Under the pieces are notes generated by a model. That model saw only the letters and a program-made list of their open reading frames with translations. It was not told the origin of the DNA and ran no database searches. Shown in pieces: positions 1-8,092 of a stretch of 22,685 nucleotides of DNA. The first letter of the stretch is position 1. Every line of letters begins with the position of its first letter. The DNA is from an uncultured Clostridium sp. (GTDB lineage: Bacteria > Bacillota > Clostridia > TANB77 > CAG-508), in NCBI GenBank assembly GCA_900553695.1, contig USEM01000019.1, positions 1 through 22,685 on the forward strand, read 5' to 3'. The position numbers and the translations under genes are program-made.

Positions 1-664
1 TTTTGCCGTCAAAAATTACATCTAATGAGTCTGTTACAACTACATTAGTTGCTTTGTAATTACCTAGGTTAGATACTTGTATTGTATAGATTATAGTGTC
101 TCCTGCTCTTACCATTGGTTTATTTTCTTTCATTACGGGAATTTGTTCTGCTTCTCCTTCTCTTATTACTGCTGTTGCTGTTTTTTCTATTTGTAATTCT
201 GGTTTGAATATTCCCATGTTTGCTGTTATTGCTGGTATTCCTATTGTAGTCCATGATAATTGTAAATCTTCAAATACCTTTTGTCTTTCTATTCTTACTG
301 TTTCTTCAATTCCTGTTGTTGTGTTGTTTCCACCTGGGTTTGTGGTTGTTCCCCCTGTTGTTTGATTTGGTGTTGTTGTTCCTGGGTTTGTATTTGGTGT
401 TGTTGGTTCTACTGGTGTTCCTGGAATTTCTGTGTTGTTGCCTTGGTTGTTTGGATCTTCAACTGTTCCTGGGTTTGTGTTTGTTTGATTGTTATCTTGT
501 TCTTCTCTACCTGTTGCTGGTAAGTTTTGTACTTGTTCTCCAGCAGCTTCTGCTTGACCTCTGTTTTTCAAGAATATTGTTACACCTGTTGCTGAAGCAC
601 CAATTAAAACTAAAGATACAAGTCCAATTACTACGTTTTTTGTGTTTAAAAACTTTCCTTTCAT
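1..664 (-). CDS. Cell-surface DUF11-domain protein, 3' end outside window
   Basis: The reading frame starts at ATG 664 and stays open to the window edge, giving 221 residues with the C-terminus missing. A GGAGG sequence sits just upstream of the ATG and fixes the start. Residues about 10-32 form one hydrophobic segment that could be a signal anchor. LPATG follows at residues 48-52, then a long low-complexity linker rich in Pro, Thr, Asn and Gly typical of wall-spanning stalks. The visible C-terminal part contains a DUF11-type repeat (AGDTIIYTIQVSNLGNYKAT region), a domain common in repetitive surface adhesins. It is the last visible gene of an operon with an anchored surface protein (1280-2230) and a sortase (684-1280), so it is a plausible sortase substrate. 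The ligand is unknown. Confidence 0.85.
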   Translation of the reverse strand, partial: MKGKFLNTKNVVIGLVSLVLIGASATGVTIFLKNRGQAEAAGEQVQNLPATGREEQDNNQTNTNPGTVEDPNNQGNNTEIPGTPVEPTTPNTNPGTTTPNQTTGGTTTNPGGNNTTTGIEETVRIERQKVFEDLQLSWTTIGIPAITANMGIFKPELQIEKTATAVIREGEAEQIPVMKENKPMVRAGDTIIYTIQVSNLGNYKATNVVVTDSLDVIFDGK

Positions 665-683
665 TTTAACCTCCATTAAAATT

Positions 684-1280
684 CTAAATGATTTCTCTTG
701 CTTTTACTACAAGTCTGTTTTTGTCTCTGTTTGTACAAGTAATTAGTGTTACTTCTCTTGTATTTTCATCTATTGGGAAAATACAATCGATGTCGTTTGG
801 GTCTATAACATATTTGTTAAAAACCTGATATTTAACAGTTACCATTTGGCTATCTGTTAATTCAATAATGTCACCATTTTCTAGCTGATTAATTTTTCCA
901 AACATTGTCTTGCTTAAATTATTGTGACCTGCTAGAACTACATTTCCTTTTTGGTTTATCTTTTCTCCATAGAATTTTGTTATTGAAAGTTTTAGACTTT
1001 GTTCATTGGTCTTTTCAAGTATTGGATATTCTATGTTTATTTTTGGTATGTTTATTATACCAATAACTTTGTATCCACCAATTTCTTCGTCTATTTCTTG
1101 TATTACGTCTATTTCGTTTGTTGTAGTTTTATTACCTTTTTTAATTTCCTGCAATACTGCTTGTGTATTGTTTTCAATTTTTCTGTTTTCTACATTTTTT
1201 CTAATAACAAGTGTTGCTAATATAAGTGCTGTGATAACTAGTATTACAAGAATTATTCTATATACTGTTATCTTTTTCAT
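684..1280 (-). CDS. Sortase family transpeptidase
   Basis: This 198-residue protein has an N-terminal membrane anchor (about residues 5-27) and a C-terminal sortase domain. The catalytic His lies in LAGHNN, the nucleophile Cys in TLITCTN and the conserved Arg in NRLVVKARE, in the family order His-Cys-Arg. Sortases cleave a sorting motif in secreted proteins and transfer the acyl intermediate to cell wall or pilin acceptors at the outer membrane face. The start overlaps the stop of the upstream surface-protein gene in a TAATG arrangement, implying translational coupling, and the DUF11 surface gene follows within 20 bases. The TLITC motif resembles class D or unclassified small sortases, but I cannot assign the class with confidence. 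Confidence 0.93.
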   Translation of the reverse strand: MKKITVYRIILVILVITALILATLVIRKNVENRKIENNTQAVLQEIKKGNKTTTNEIDVIQEIDEEIGGYKVIGIINIPKINIEYPILEKTNEQSLKLSITKFYGEKINQKGNVVLAGHNNLSKTMFGKINQLENGDIIELTDSQMVTVKYQVFNKYVIDPNDIDCIFPIDENTREVTLITCTNRDKNRLVVKAREII

Positions 1281-2230
1281 TATTTCTTCAACTCTTTTTT
1301 CTTTAAAACTACAATTCTAATAGCTACAATTACTATGGCAACAATTACTACTGCAAGCACAACTAACATTGTGTTATTATCATATGTGTATGGTAGTATT
1401 GTTTTTACTTCTTTTTCAATAACTTCTTCATCATATTTTCTAAGTGATGTTAGGAAATGAACATCATTTTTGTTATCTCCTTTTAACCATAATATGTATT
1501 GGTCGCCTGTTTCTGCTTCTTCTGGTTGTCTTATTGTATCATTTTCTATTTGTTTCCAATCTTCAAGTTTTAATTCTGCTTCTAGTTTTGCCTTTAAATC
1601 AAAGAATTCTTTGTTTGCTTTTATTTCTGTGTATTTATCTGTAAACTTATTCTTTTCTAATAATTCTGCTAAAGCAAATAGATTATCAGTATCTGTTGTT
1701 GATTTTCTTGGAGTTAATTGGTATTCTCCATTTCTTAAACTTTTTACTAGTTTAGCTACACCAACTGTTTCTGTAATTTTTGTTCCTTTTTCATTAACTT
1801 TATTAACAATTAGTTTTTGTTTAAGCTCTACTGGTATTTCTTTTGATACAGTGTTTAGCTTTTCTAGTTCTGTTTTTGCGATATTGTCGTTTAAATCGAT
1901 TTCAAAGCATTCAGTTTTTGCATCTGCTTTTACCCAAATGTATTTTTCTGTTACTGCATTTGTAGCATATGCAATGTTGTTTTCTCCATCTACTGTGTCT
2001 TTTGCAGAGTTTTCAAATTCTGCATCTGCTGGTGCTACATCTTTGTTGTCTGAAAATGCAAATTGAAATTCTTTGTCTAAATATCCTTTCACATAAATTA
2101 TATGGCTGTTATCTTCTTGTTTTACAACAACTGTATTTTCATTTGCTGCATAAGTAAATATAGGCATTCCTACTGTAAAAATTCCTACAATTACTATCAT
2201 TAAAAGAATTTTAAGTTTTGAACTTTTCAT
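1280..2230 (-). CDS. Secreted surface protein with C-terminal membrane anchor and LPYTY motif
   Basis: The protein has 316 residues. It begins with a signal peptide: basic MKSSKLK, a hydrophobic core to about residue 26, and a likely cleavage after TYA. The middle 240 residues are acidic and lysine-rich with no domain I recognise. The C-terminus has LPYTY at residues 279-283, a hydrophobic stretch of about 20 residues and a lysine-rich tail, which is the layout of a cell-wall sorting signal with a non-standard last motif residue. It is the first gene of a probable operon with a sortase (one-base overlap) and a DUF11 protein, and a promoter lies upstream at 2290-2318. It may be a pilus- or wall-linked subunit; its function is unknown. 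Confidence 0.85.
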   Translation of the reverse strand: MKSSKLKILLMIVIVGIFTVGMPIFTYAANENTVVVKQEDNSHIIYVKGYLDKEFQFAFSDNKDVAPADAEFENSAKDTVDGENNIAYATNAVTEKYIWVKADAKTECFEIDLNDNIAKTELEKLNTVSKEIPVELKQKLIVNKVNEKGTKITETVGVAKLVKSLRNGEYQLTPRKSTTDTDNLFALAELLEKNKFTDKYTEIKANKEFFDLKAKLEAELKLEDWKQIENDTIRQPEEAETGDQYILWLKGDNKNDVHFLTSLRKYDEEVIEKEVKTILPYTYDNNTMLVVLAVVIVAIVIVAIRIVVLKKKELKK

Positions 2231-2289
2231 TATTCTCCCCCTACTTTTTTTATTTCGATATTACATTATATTGCAATTCGACCCTTAAT

Positions 2290-2318
2290 ATTATATATTA
2301 AATTCCATATATTGTAAA
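2290..2318 (-). promoter_or_regulatory. Promoter of the surface-protein/sortase operon
   Basis: On the minus strand a TTTACA -35 box (2313-2318) is followed by a 17-base spacer and a perfect TATAAT -10 box (2290-2295). It lies 60 bases upstream of the ATG at 2230. It matches the housekeeping sigma factor consensus. Confidence 0.75.
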
Positions 2319-2381
2319 GAGTTTTATGTAAATTTCTGTCTTTTTTGTTCCCTTTTTTTCGACTTTTTTCGACAGTCTATC

Positions 2382-2431
2382 AAAAAAAATAAAACCTAAT
2401 TATTGGTTTATGTTTCCAATAGTTAAGTTTT
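2382..2431 (-). terminator. Rho-independent terminator after the upstream sortase
   Basis: An imperfect 16-base stem (2391-2406 with 2416-2431) with a 9-base loop is followed on the minus strand by a T-rich tract (2382-2390). It lies just after the stop of the sortase at 2447-3166 and separates that gene from the next operon. The remainder of 2231-2446 holds the promoter at 2290-2318 and no ORF that I can support. Confidence 0.8.
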
Positions 2432-2446
2432 ATTAAACTTTTTTCT

Positions 2447-3166
2447 TTACTCAACTCTTGCAAGAATTACAAGTCTTCCACTACCATCATCTGTACATGT
2501 TGATAATGATATTTCTATTTTTCCTCCTGTATCTCTTGTTACATAGCTAGTATCTGTATCAGGAAGTGTTAAAATCTCATATATTGTGTATGTTAATGTT
2601 TTTCCTGTTAAGTCAGTAATTTGTATTACATCTCCAACAACTAGCTTTTTATTATTAGAAAAGAATTTTCCGTTTCTAAAATTGTGACCTATTATAAGAA
2701 TATTGCCAGGAGTATTTAATGTTGGATTATTTGGGTACATTACTCCAACCGCTGTATCTAGTGCTCCAGGCGAAACATCTAATAGCACAGGGTAATCGAC
2801 TTTAGTTTTAGGTATTTTTATGTATCCAACTACAGGATATTCTTTATAGAAGACTGTTCTTCTTCTTTGTGATCCTCCTGTACCATCTCCACCACTTGTA
2901 GCGTTATTTCCTGTTGTGTTTTCAATAGGTGCCCCATTTATAAAATCTTCAATTGTAGAATTGTTTTCGGTATTATTTTGGTTATCATCATTATTGTCAT
3001 CATCTTCACTTTCGTTCTGTAACTCTGCAAAAACTTTTCTTTTTTCTTTTTCTTCTTGATTCTCCTTAATTGTTTTAACAATTACTACAGATGCAACTAC
3101 TAGTATTGCTATTATTAGCAGTATTAATATTATTGTTAAAAAATTGCTATATTTATTTTTAAACAT
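2447..3166 (-). CDS. Sortase family transpeptidase, second copy
   Basis: This 239-residue sortase has an N-terminal transmembrane anchor (about residues 9-31), then a long acidic, Asn-rich and Gly-rich linker to about residue 100. The catalytic domain follows, with the active-site His in IIGHNF, the nucleophile Cys in SLSTCTDD and the Arg in GRLVILARVE. The linker is unusually long and could hold the domain away from the membrane. It has its own promoter (3186-3214) and terminator (2382-2431), so it appears to be a single-gene unit beside the surface-protein operon. It differs clearly from the sortase at 684-1280, so the two probably have different substrates. A good AAGGTG ribosome site precedes the ATG. 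Confidence 0.93.
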   Translation of the reverse strand: MFKNKYSNFLTIILILLIIAILVVASVVIVKTIKENQEEKEKRKVFAELQNESEDDDNNDDNQNNTENNSTIEDFINGAPIENTTGNNATSGGDGTGGSQRRRTVFYKEYPVVGYIKIPKTKVDYPVLLDVSPGALDTAVGVMYPNNPTLNTPGNILIIGHNFRNGKFFSNNKKLVVGDVIQITDLTGKTLTYTIYEILTLPDTDTSYVTRDTGGKIEISLSTCTDDGSGRLVILARVE

Positions 3167-3185
3167 GTTATCACCTTCTTTTATT

Positions 3186-3214
3186 ATTATACCATACCAT
3201 TATTTAAATGTAAA
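3186..3214 (-). promoter_or_regulatory. Promoter of the second sortase gene
   Basis: A TTTACA -35 box (3209-3214), a 17-base spacer and a perfect TATAAT -10 box (3186-3191) lie on the minus strand between the thyX stop and the sortase start at 3166. The 5' leader would be very short, little more than the ribosome binding site. Confidence 0.72.
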
Positions 3215-3222
3215 TTCATTAC

Positions 3223-3891
3223 TTATTCCATTTCTGTAAGTTTTGCGAATTTTTCTTTATCAAATTCTTCGTCATATTCAACATTTTCAAATATTTCTGG
3301 CATATTTTTCTTTAATTCTAGTAAAAATGGTATTAGTAATTGTTCTATTGCAGGGTGTGCATGTTTTGTGCATCTTAAGCTTAATATGTGTTTCCATTCT
3401 CTAATATTTGCTGTCATTGTAACCAAGGCTGCAGTTGAATGTGGTAATATCATTCTCATCTGATCTGGTGTTGCTCCTAGCTCTGACATTTTTATGTAGT
3501 GTTTTTCAATTTCCTCCATTGATGTTTTCCACTCTGTGTAAAGTTCTGTACCTTCTTCAATGTTTACTGGCTTTATGAATTTAATTTCTTTGTCAAATTT
3601 GTCTTTTCCATAATTACAATATCTTGTGCTCTCTATCGAAAATGATGCATGCCTGTGTCTTGTTATGTCTTTATATACTCCTATATCACAAATCATTCTT
3701 ATTGTAATTTTTTCGTGTTCTAATATTGATTCATGTCCTCTATTTATGCAGTTTTTCAGTAAAATTTTGTAACTATCTTCTGTAATTTTATCTTCTGAGC
3801 GATAGCATGTTCTACAAGCTCTTTCTAAATTTTTCATAATTTTATTGTAGTCAACTTTTTCTATTTCAATTTTTGGTTCTATAATTTTCAT
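3223..3891 (-). CDS. thyX: Flavin-dependent thymidylate synthase ThyX
   Basis: ThyX makes dTMP from dUMP using FAD/NADPH with methylenetetrahydrofolate as carbon donor. The family signature RHRxxSxxxxSxR is present as RHRHASFSIESTR. Further family features are the N-terminal acceptance of a Cys/Arg-rich helix (CRTCYRSED), RGHESILEH and the C-terminal LRCTKHAHPAI segment. The frame is open further upstream, but ATG 3891 is preferred because AAAGGA lies at correct spacing and the protein then begins MKIIEPKIEI, giving 222 residues, normal for ThyX. It follows an unknown gene after a terminator-like hairpin (3906-3942) and may depend on read-through. The arginine codons include CGC (in CYRSED), so not all CGN codons are avoided. 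Confidence 0.96.
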   Translation of the reverse strand: MKIIEPKIEIEKVDYNKIMKNLERACRTCYRSEDKITEDSYKILLKNCINRGHESILEHEKITIRMICDIGVYKDITRHRHASFSIESTRYCNYGKDKFDKEIKFIKPVNIEEGTELYTEWKTSMEEIEKHYIKMSELGATPDQMRMILPHSTAALVTMTANIREWKHILSLRCTKHAHPAIEQLLIPFLLELKKNMPEIFENVEYDEEFDKEKFAKLTEME

Positions 3892-3905
3892 ATTTTTTCC
3901 TTTCC

Positions 3906-3942
3906 ACAAAAATAAGAGGCATAAAGTACCTTGCCTCTTATT
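3906..3942 (-). terminator. Terminator-like hairpin between the unknown gene and thyX
   Basis: A perfect 10-base stem (3911-3920 with 3933-3942) with a 12-base loop is followed on the minus strand by five Ts. It sits between the stop at 3959 and the thyX start. It may end the upstream transcript or only reduce read-through into thyX, for which I see no convincing separate promoter. Confidence 0.7.
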
Positions 3943-3958
3943 ATTTATATTATAATAA

Positions 3959-4822
3959 TTATTTTCCCCTACCTTCTGGAAGTGCTGGTACATCAATTAC
4001 TATTCTTATTCTTGTTAATCGTTTTATTGCTTGTACTAATTTGCTTTGTTTTACTCTCTCCCATAATGATGGTTTAACTTCAAATCTTGTTTCTTCTATG
4101 AATTCTTCAAGGGTTTCTTCTTTAGCTTCTACTGTTTCTTTAACTTCAGCTTTCTTAACAGCTTTTTCTTGTTTTGGATCATATACTGGTGTTGGAATTC
4201 CTCTTAAAGCTTCTGCGATTTCAATTCCAATATAGCTTAATGCTTTTGATCTATCTTCAATTCTTTCCATATCTATTTCTATATGTAAATTTGTTTCCAA
4301 GTTGTTAATTCTAGCATTTACAAGTTTTACCGCATCTTCATAATTTTCCGGAATTTTATTTTTAGTTTTTCCAATTATTATTAATGCTTCAACAATATCC
4401 TCTGAAACTAATCCTGAAATATCTTTTACTCTATTTTTCCAATCTTTTTCTTTGTTTTGAACTGATTCTAAAACAAGTTTTAATTCATTTGCTACATTTA
4501 TATTATTTTCTCTTTGTCTAATTAGAACTTCAACTTGCTTTGTATTTTCTTCAAATTGATCTGTAGCATATTCGACTAATTTATGTGCAGCATTATAAAC
4601 ACTTCCAGGGAAGTTCTTTTTGTTTGGATATTCAAACAAATAAACCTTAATTGAATCAATTAAGTCTTTAAAATATGCATCATCTTCTAATTGGATTATT
4701 TGCTTTTTACTATTTGGATTAATTAATTTTTCAACTTTATCTATGTTTGATAAAATTTTCTCTTCTGTTATTATCATCTTTACGTTTACTATGCCACGTT
4801 TTCGATTTCCTAGAAATAGCAT
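3959..4822 (-). CDS. Uncharacterised cytoplasmic protein, helix-rich
   Basis: I do not recognise this 287-residue protein. It has no signal peptide or transmembrane segment. It is rich in Glu, Lys, Asn and Ile and appears mostly helical, with a charged Lys/Glu-rich region (about residues 215-250) that could be a flexible linker or coiled coil, and a basic C-terminal tail (KQSKLVQAIKRLTRIRI). The start is supported by a GGAGG sequence in a G-rich stretch upstream of ATG 4822. A consensus promoter lies at 4875-4903 and a hairpin follows the stop, so it is probably a separate transcription unit, possibly shared weakly with thyX. A C-terminal LPEG is not a sorting signal because no membrane segment follows it. 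Confidence 0.75.
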   Translation of the reverse strand: MLFLGNRKRGIVNVKMIITEEKILSNIDKVEKLINPNSKKQIIQLEDDAYFKDLIDSIKVYLFEYPNKKNFPGSVYNAAHKLVEYATDQFEENTKQVEVLIRQRENNINVANELKLVLESVQNKEKDWKNRVKDISGLVSEDIVEALIIIGKTKNKIPENYEDAVKLVNARINNLETNLHIEIDMERIEDRSKALSYIGIEIAEALRGIPTPVYDPKQEKAVKKAEVKETVEAKEETLEEFIEETRFEVKPSLWERVKQSKLVQAIKRLTRIRIVIDVPALPEGRGK

Positions 4823-4874
4823 TTGTAAACTCCCCCTCCTCTTTTTGTCATATGTATTTCAACTTTCTCTTTAT

Positions 4875-4903
4875 ATTATACCTTTTTTCGAGAAAAAGCA
4901 CAA
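4875..4903 (-). promoter_or_regulatory. Promoter of the unknown gene upstream of thyX
   Basis: On the minus strand TTGTGC (4898-4903), a 17-base spacer and a perfect TATAAT (4875-4880) lie about 50 bases upstream of the start at 4822. The rest of 4904-4963 is A/T-rich with repeated TGTAAC units and a weak hairpin after the uppP stop. Confidence 0.72.
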
Positions 4904-4963
4904 TAGTTTTTCTTCATATTTTCATTACACTTTTGTTACAAAATTGTTACATTTTTATGACAA

Positions 4964-5770
4964 TTATTTTATTATAAAAGCAACTATCACCGCAATGCCT
5001 ATTAGTACTCTATATATAGCAAAAGCTTTAAAGCTTCCTTTTTTCAAGTAGTCAAGTAAAAATTTAATTATTAAAATTCCTACTATAAAACTTGTAAGAA
5101 TGCCTATCCAAAAGGCTAAGCTTGTAAATTGAAATTTGCCCAAATTGAAAATTACTGCAGCAGCTGTTATTGGTGTTGCAAGTAAAAATGAATACCTTGC
5201 TGCTCCTTCTCTATCTATTCCTAATGCTCTTGCAACTGTCATTGTTATCCCTGAACGTGAAACCCCTGGAAATGCCGCAGCTAAGCATTGTGATGTTCCT
5301 ATTAGTATTGATTGCTTTAGTGTCATTTTTTCATATTTTATATTTGATTTTGATTTTTTGTCAACTACATATAAGATTATGCCCATTACTATTAGGGTAA
5401 TTCCTATAACTAGCATTTCTACATTTAAACTTTTTTCAAAAAGTGCCTTTGATATTTTGTCAAGTATTAAACTTAATACTCCAGCTGGAATTGTTGATAA
5501 TACTAAGTACCAAAATATTTTTCCTTCTGTTGTTTTTTTCTTTTTTACAACTTGATTATATCCTCCAACAAAAAGGTTTACCCAGTCTTTAAAAAAGAAT
5601 ATTACTATTGCAAGTAATGTTCCGACATGTAGTGCCACATCAAATGATTCTGGCATTTCTCCCCATCCTAAAAGCCATGGAAATAAGTTTAAATGGGCAG
5701 AACTTGATACTGGTAAGAACTCTGTTAATCCCTGTATAATTCCTAAAACAATTGCTTGATATATTTTCAT
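4964..5770 (-). CDS. uppP: Undecaprenyl-diphosphatase UppP (BacA family)
   Basis: This 268-residue integral membrane protein dephosphorylates undecaprenyl diphosphate to the monophosphate, recycling the lipid carrier for peptidoglycan and other wall polymers; the family is linked to bacitracin resistance. Family motifs are LTEFLPVSSSAHL near the N-terminus and PGVSRSG in the second half, with about eight hydrophobic segments. GGAGG at the right distance supports ATG 5770. It lies 72 bases after the TPR gene on the same strand and is probably the last gene of the long run that begins at 12829. Confidence 0.96.
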   Translation of the reverse strand: MKIYQAIVLGIIQGLTEFLPVSSSAHLNLFPWLLGWGEMPESFDVALHVGTLLAIVIFFFKDWVNLFVGGYNQVVKKKKTTEGKIFWYLVLSTIPAGVLSLILDKISKALFEKSLNVEMLVIGITLIVMGIILYVVDKKSKSNIKYEKMTLKQSILIGTSQCLAAAFPGVSRSGITMTVARALGIDREGAARYSFLLATPITAAAVIFNLGKFQFTSLAFWIGILTSFIVGILIIKFLLDYLKKGSFKAFAIYRVLIGIAVIVAFIIK

Positions 5771-5842
5771 ATCACTGTTTCCTCCTTGTTTAATCCATGT
5801 TTTCCTATATATTTAAGTATATTAATTCTATGCTTTGTATTT

Positions 5843-7004
5843 CTACTTATTCTTCTTTTCTTTTTGTTTGTTTAATACTTTTGTAAGATTATATGTGTCA
5901 TTCAAATATTCTTCTATTTCCAGTTCTTGCTGATTTTCTGTGAATTCTTCTTGTTCAGATTCTTTAATTGGCTTTTCAATCATATTTTTTATTGGAAATA
6001 ATGTTGGTTCTTTTTTAGCAATTTCGTAGTATTTTGAGTTTTTTCTTATAGCGTTGTTGATGTCTAGTATAGCCTTTTCTTTTTGATTTTTAATTATATG
6101 AATTTTCGCAAGCTCAAAGTATGCTTTTGCTTCTTTTTCATTACATAAACTTTTTGCGAAGCTTTCTTCTGCCACATCAAAGTCTCTGTATAATAGTGCT
6201 AATTGCCCCAATCTATAGTATGCTAAATACATTTCTTCATCTAATTCTATTGTCTTTTGGAAGCATTTTCTAGCAATATCAAAGTCATTTATTCTTGAGT
6301 AACATACTCCTAAATTATAATACAGTTCATAATTATTTGCATTATATTTTACTGCATTTGTATATACTTCTATTGCTTTTTTAAATTCTTTTTGTTCTAA
6401 ATATATACCTCCCAAAAGTTTTGAAGCTTCATACATATCTGGTTTTGTCTTTAAAAGAGTTCGTAACATCTCTGTTGCTTCATCGTTTCTACCTAGTTCT
6501 CTTAATAATACTGAAATCTTGTAGTATGAATCTGTATCATCTTTTTTTATATCTAAAACCTGAACATATTCATCTATTGCTTTTCTCATTCCACCTTCTT
6601 GCTCATATATTTTGGCAAGAAACTTATGTCCTAAATAGCTATCTTTATATTTGCTTACTAAATCAATTAAAATCTTTTTTGCTTTTTTAGGATTGTTTAA
6701 CCATAGATAAATCTGTGCCATTATAATTTTCAAAACTTCTGATACATTTATTCCTCTTGCTTCTAATACAAACACTAGAATTGGTGTTATTATACAAAAT
6801 AAATATAATATGATATTAAATGCAATTCCGATTAAAAATATCAAAGCTTATTTTTATTAAATTTAATAATATTCCTATTGCTTGTATTCCCAATATTATA
6901 AGGTATGTGGTATCATTTTTTCTTATCATTTTTAATAGCAAAATGTATACAAAAAGTACAAAAGCAACAACTGTAAATACAATTTTCCCTATCATAGCTA
7001 CCAT
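5843..7004 (-). CDS. Membrane-anchored TPR protein, made by +1 frameshift at CGG
   Basis: Two overlapping frames form one gene: codons 7004-6831, skip C 6830, then GGA at 6829-6827 and on to the stop at 5843, giving about 386 residues. ATG 6995 is an alternative start with better spacing from AAGGA. The N-terminal part has three hydrophobic helices; the third follows the joint directly (GIAFNIILYLFCIITPIL). The remainder carries about six TPR-type repeats (for example YYNLGVCYSRINDFDIARKC) and a Glu/Lys-rich tail. Without the shift the first frame ends as a 62-residue peptide and the second would have to start at a TTG (6844) with no ribosome site. TPRs are protein-binding repeats; the partner is unknown. 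It lies between ppa and uppP. Confidence 0.85.
6828..6830 (-). other. CGG +1 recoding site in the TPR gene
   Basis: The first frame reads AAT CGG AAT TGC ATT TAA. Skipping the C gives AAT GGA ATT GCA, which opens directly into the TPR frame. This is one of four in-frame CGG codons in the window. Confidence 0.85.
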
Positions 7005-7019
7005 TCCTTTCTTTGTAGC

Positions 7020-7550
7020 TTATCTTCCAAATTCTGTTTTATATTTTTCTATACTCTTTTGTATTATCTTTTCTGCTTCTTCTCTGCCTAGTATCTCTTC
7101 AACTACTGTTTCCCTTTGTTCTAATTGTTTATATACCTCAAAGAAATGTTTTATTTCACTTGATATATGTGGTGGTATTTCTGTTATATCGTTATAAACA
7201 TTTAGGAATGGATCCTTTTTAGCTACTGCTATTATTTTTTCATCTCTTTGTTCAGAATCTGTCATAATTAGTACTCCAATTGGGTATGTTTCAACTAGCG
7301 TTAAAGGATTTATATCCTCTTGACATAGTACAAGCACATCTAAAGGGTCATTATCTTCTGCATATGTTCTTGGAATGAAACCATAGTTTGCTGGATAATG
7401 TGTTGCTGTATACAAAACTCTGTCAAGTTTTAACATACCAGTTTCTTTGTCTAATTCATATTTGTTTTTTCCTCCCTTTGTTATTTCAATAACTGATATA
7501 AAATCATCTTTCTTTATTCTTTCTTCTTTGATATCATGCCAAATGTTCAT
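7020..7550 (-). CDS. ppa: Inorganic pyrophosphatase, family I
   Basis: The enzyme hydrolyses pyrophosphate to two phosphates in the cytoplasm, pulling biosynthetic reactions forward. At 176 residues it has the usual family I length. Visible features are the KYELDKETG strand, the RVLYTATHYPANYGFIPRT segment and the metal-binding core DNDPLDVLVL (D-x-D-P-x-D). The start at 7550 has GGAG six bases upstream and overlaps the end of yqeG by 17 bases, so the two are probably coupled. Many Bacillota use the unrelated family II enzyme; this genome has a family I enzyme at least here. Confidence 0.96.
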   Translation of the reverse strand: MNIWHDIKEERIKKDDFISVIEITKGGKNKYELDKETGMLKLDRVLYTATHYPANYGFIPRTYAEDNDPLDVLVLCQEDINPLTLVETYPIGVLIMTDSEQRDEKIIAVAKKDPFLNVYNDITEIPPHISSEIKHFFEVYKQLEQRETVVEEILGREEAEKIIQKSIEKYKTEFGR

Positions 7551-8049
7551 TTTTTTCTCCTTCTTTTTTTAAGTATTTATTTATTACAATTTTTTCAAAT
7601 GGTCTCTTAATTTTAGTATGCCAAATTTCCTTTTTTGCTAATGGCTTTGTAAGTATAGAAAACATGTTGCATCTATTTGCTCCTAATACGTCTGTAAATA
7701 CTTGATCTCCTACTACTGCTATTTCTTCTGGTTTTAGGTTTAATAGTTTTTGTGCTTTGTAAAAGCCCTGTTTTCTTGGTTTTTGTGCAAAATAAAAATA
7801 CTCAAGCCCAAGTGTTTCAGCAACCTTTTTTACTTTATGTACTTTATTGGTGTTTGATAATATGCACATTTTAATTCCTTGTTGTTTTAAGTTATTACAC
7901 CATTCTTCGCAACCTTCTAATAATTGCTTTTCAAGATTTATTAATGTATTATCCACATCTAAAATCAAACCTTTTATGTTGTTTTGTTTAAGTAATTCTA
8001 TTGTTATTTCTTTTACGTTATTTAAATATAGTTTCGGATATAAGTTCAT
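7534..8049 (-). CDS. yqeG: YqeG family HAD phosphatase
   Basis: This is a class IIIA HAD-superfamily phosphatase of 171 residues. HAD motif I is LILDVDNTL (two catalytic Asp), motif II is CILSNTNK, the motif III lysine lies in KPRKQG, and motif IV is VVGDQVFTDVLGANR. The frame is open to 8082, but ATG 8049 is preferred because GGAGGT lies directly upstream. The physiological substrate is not established for the family. The gene uses TGA as its stop (7534-7536), so TGA is a true stop in this genome. It sits between ruvX and ppa, a gene order seen in Clostridia. Confidence 0.93.
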   Translation of the reverse strand: MNLYPKLYLNNVKEITIELLKQNNIKGLILDVDNTLINLEKQLLEGCEEWCNNLKQQGIKMCILSNTNKVHKVKKVAETLGLEYFYFAQKPRKQGFYKAQKLLNLKPEEIAVVGDQVFTDVLGANRCNMFSILTKPLAKKEIWHTKIKRPFEKIVINKYLKKEGEKNEHLA

Positions 8050-8092
8050 ATTACCTCCAGTTTTAATCCATAAGAACAGCATTGCCCCTACA

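Noticed and set aside
253..669. Plus-strand ORFs opposite the DUF11 gene and others along the window
   Set aside because: They are Leu/Phe/Cys/Val-rich antisense shadows of A/T-biased minus-strand genes, without ribosome sites or recognisable domains.
3959..3990. LPEG near the C-terminus of the unknown protein as a sortase motif
   Set aside because: There is no Thr-Gly, no hydrophobic segment after it and no signal peptide on the protein.
6842..6844. TTG 6844 as an independent start of the TPR protein
   Set aside because: No ribosome binding site precedes it, and it would truncate a membrane domain that the joined frame completes.
7534..7536. TGA reassigned to Trp
   Set aside because: yqeG ends at TGA at the right length for its family, and tryptophans are encoded by TGG in the other genes I checked, so TGA acts as a stop.
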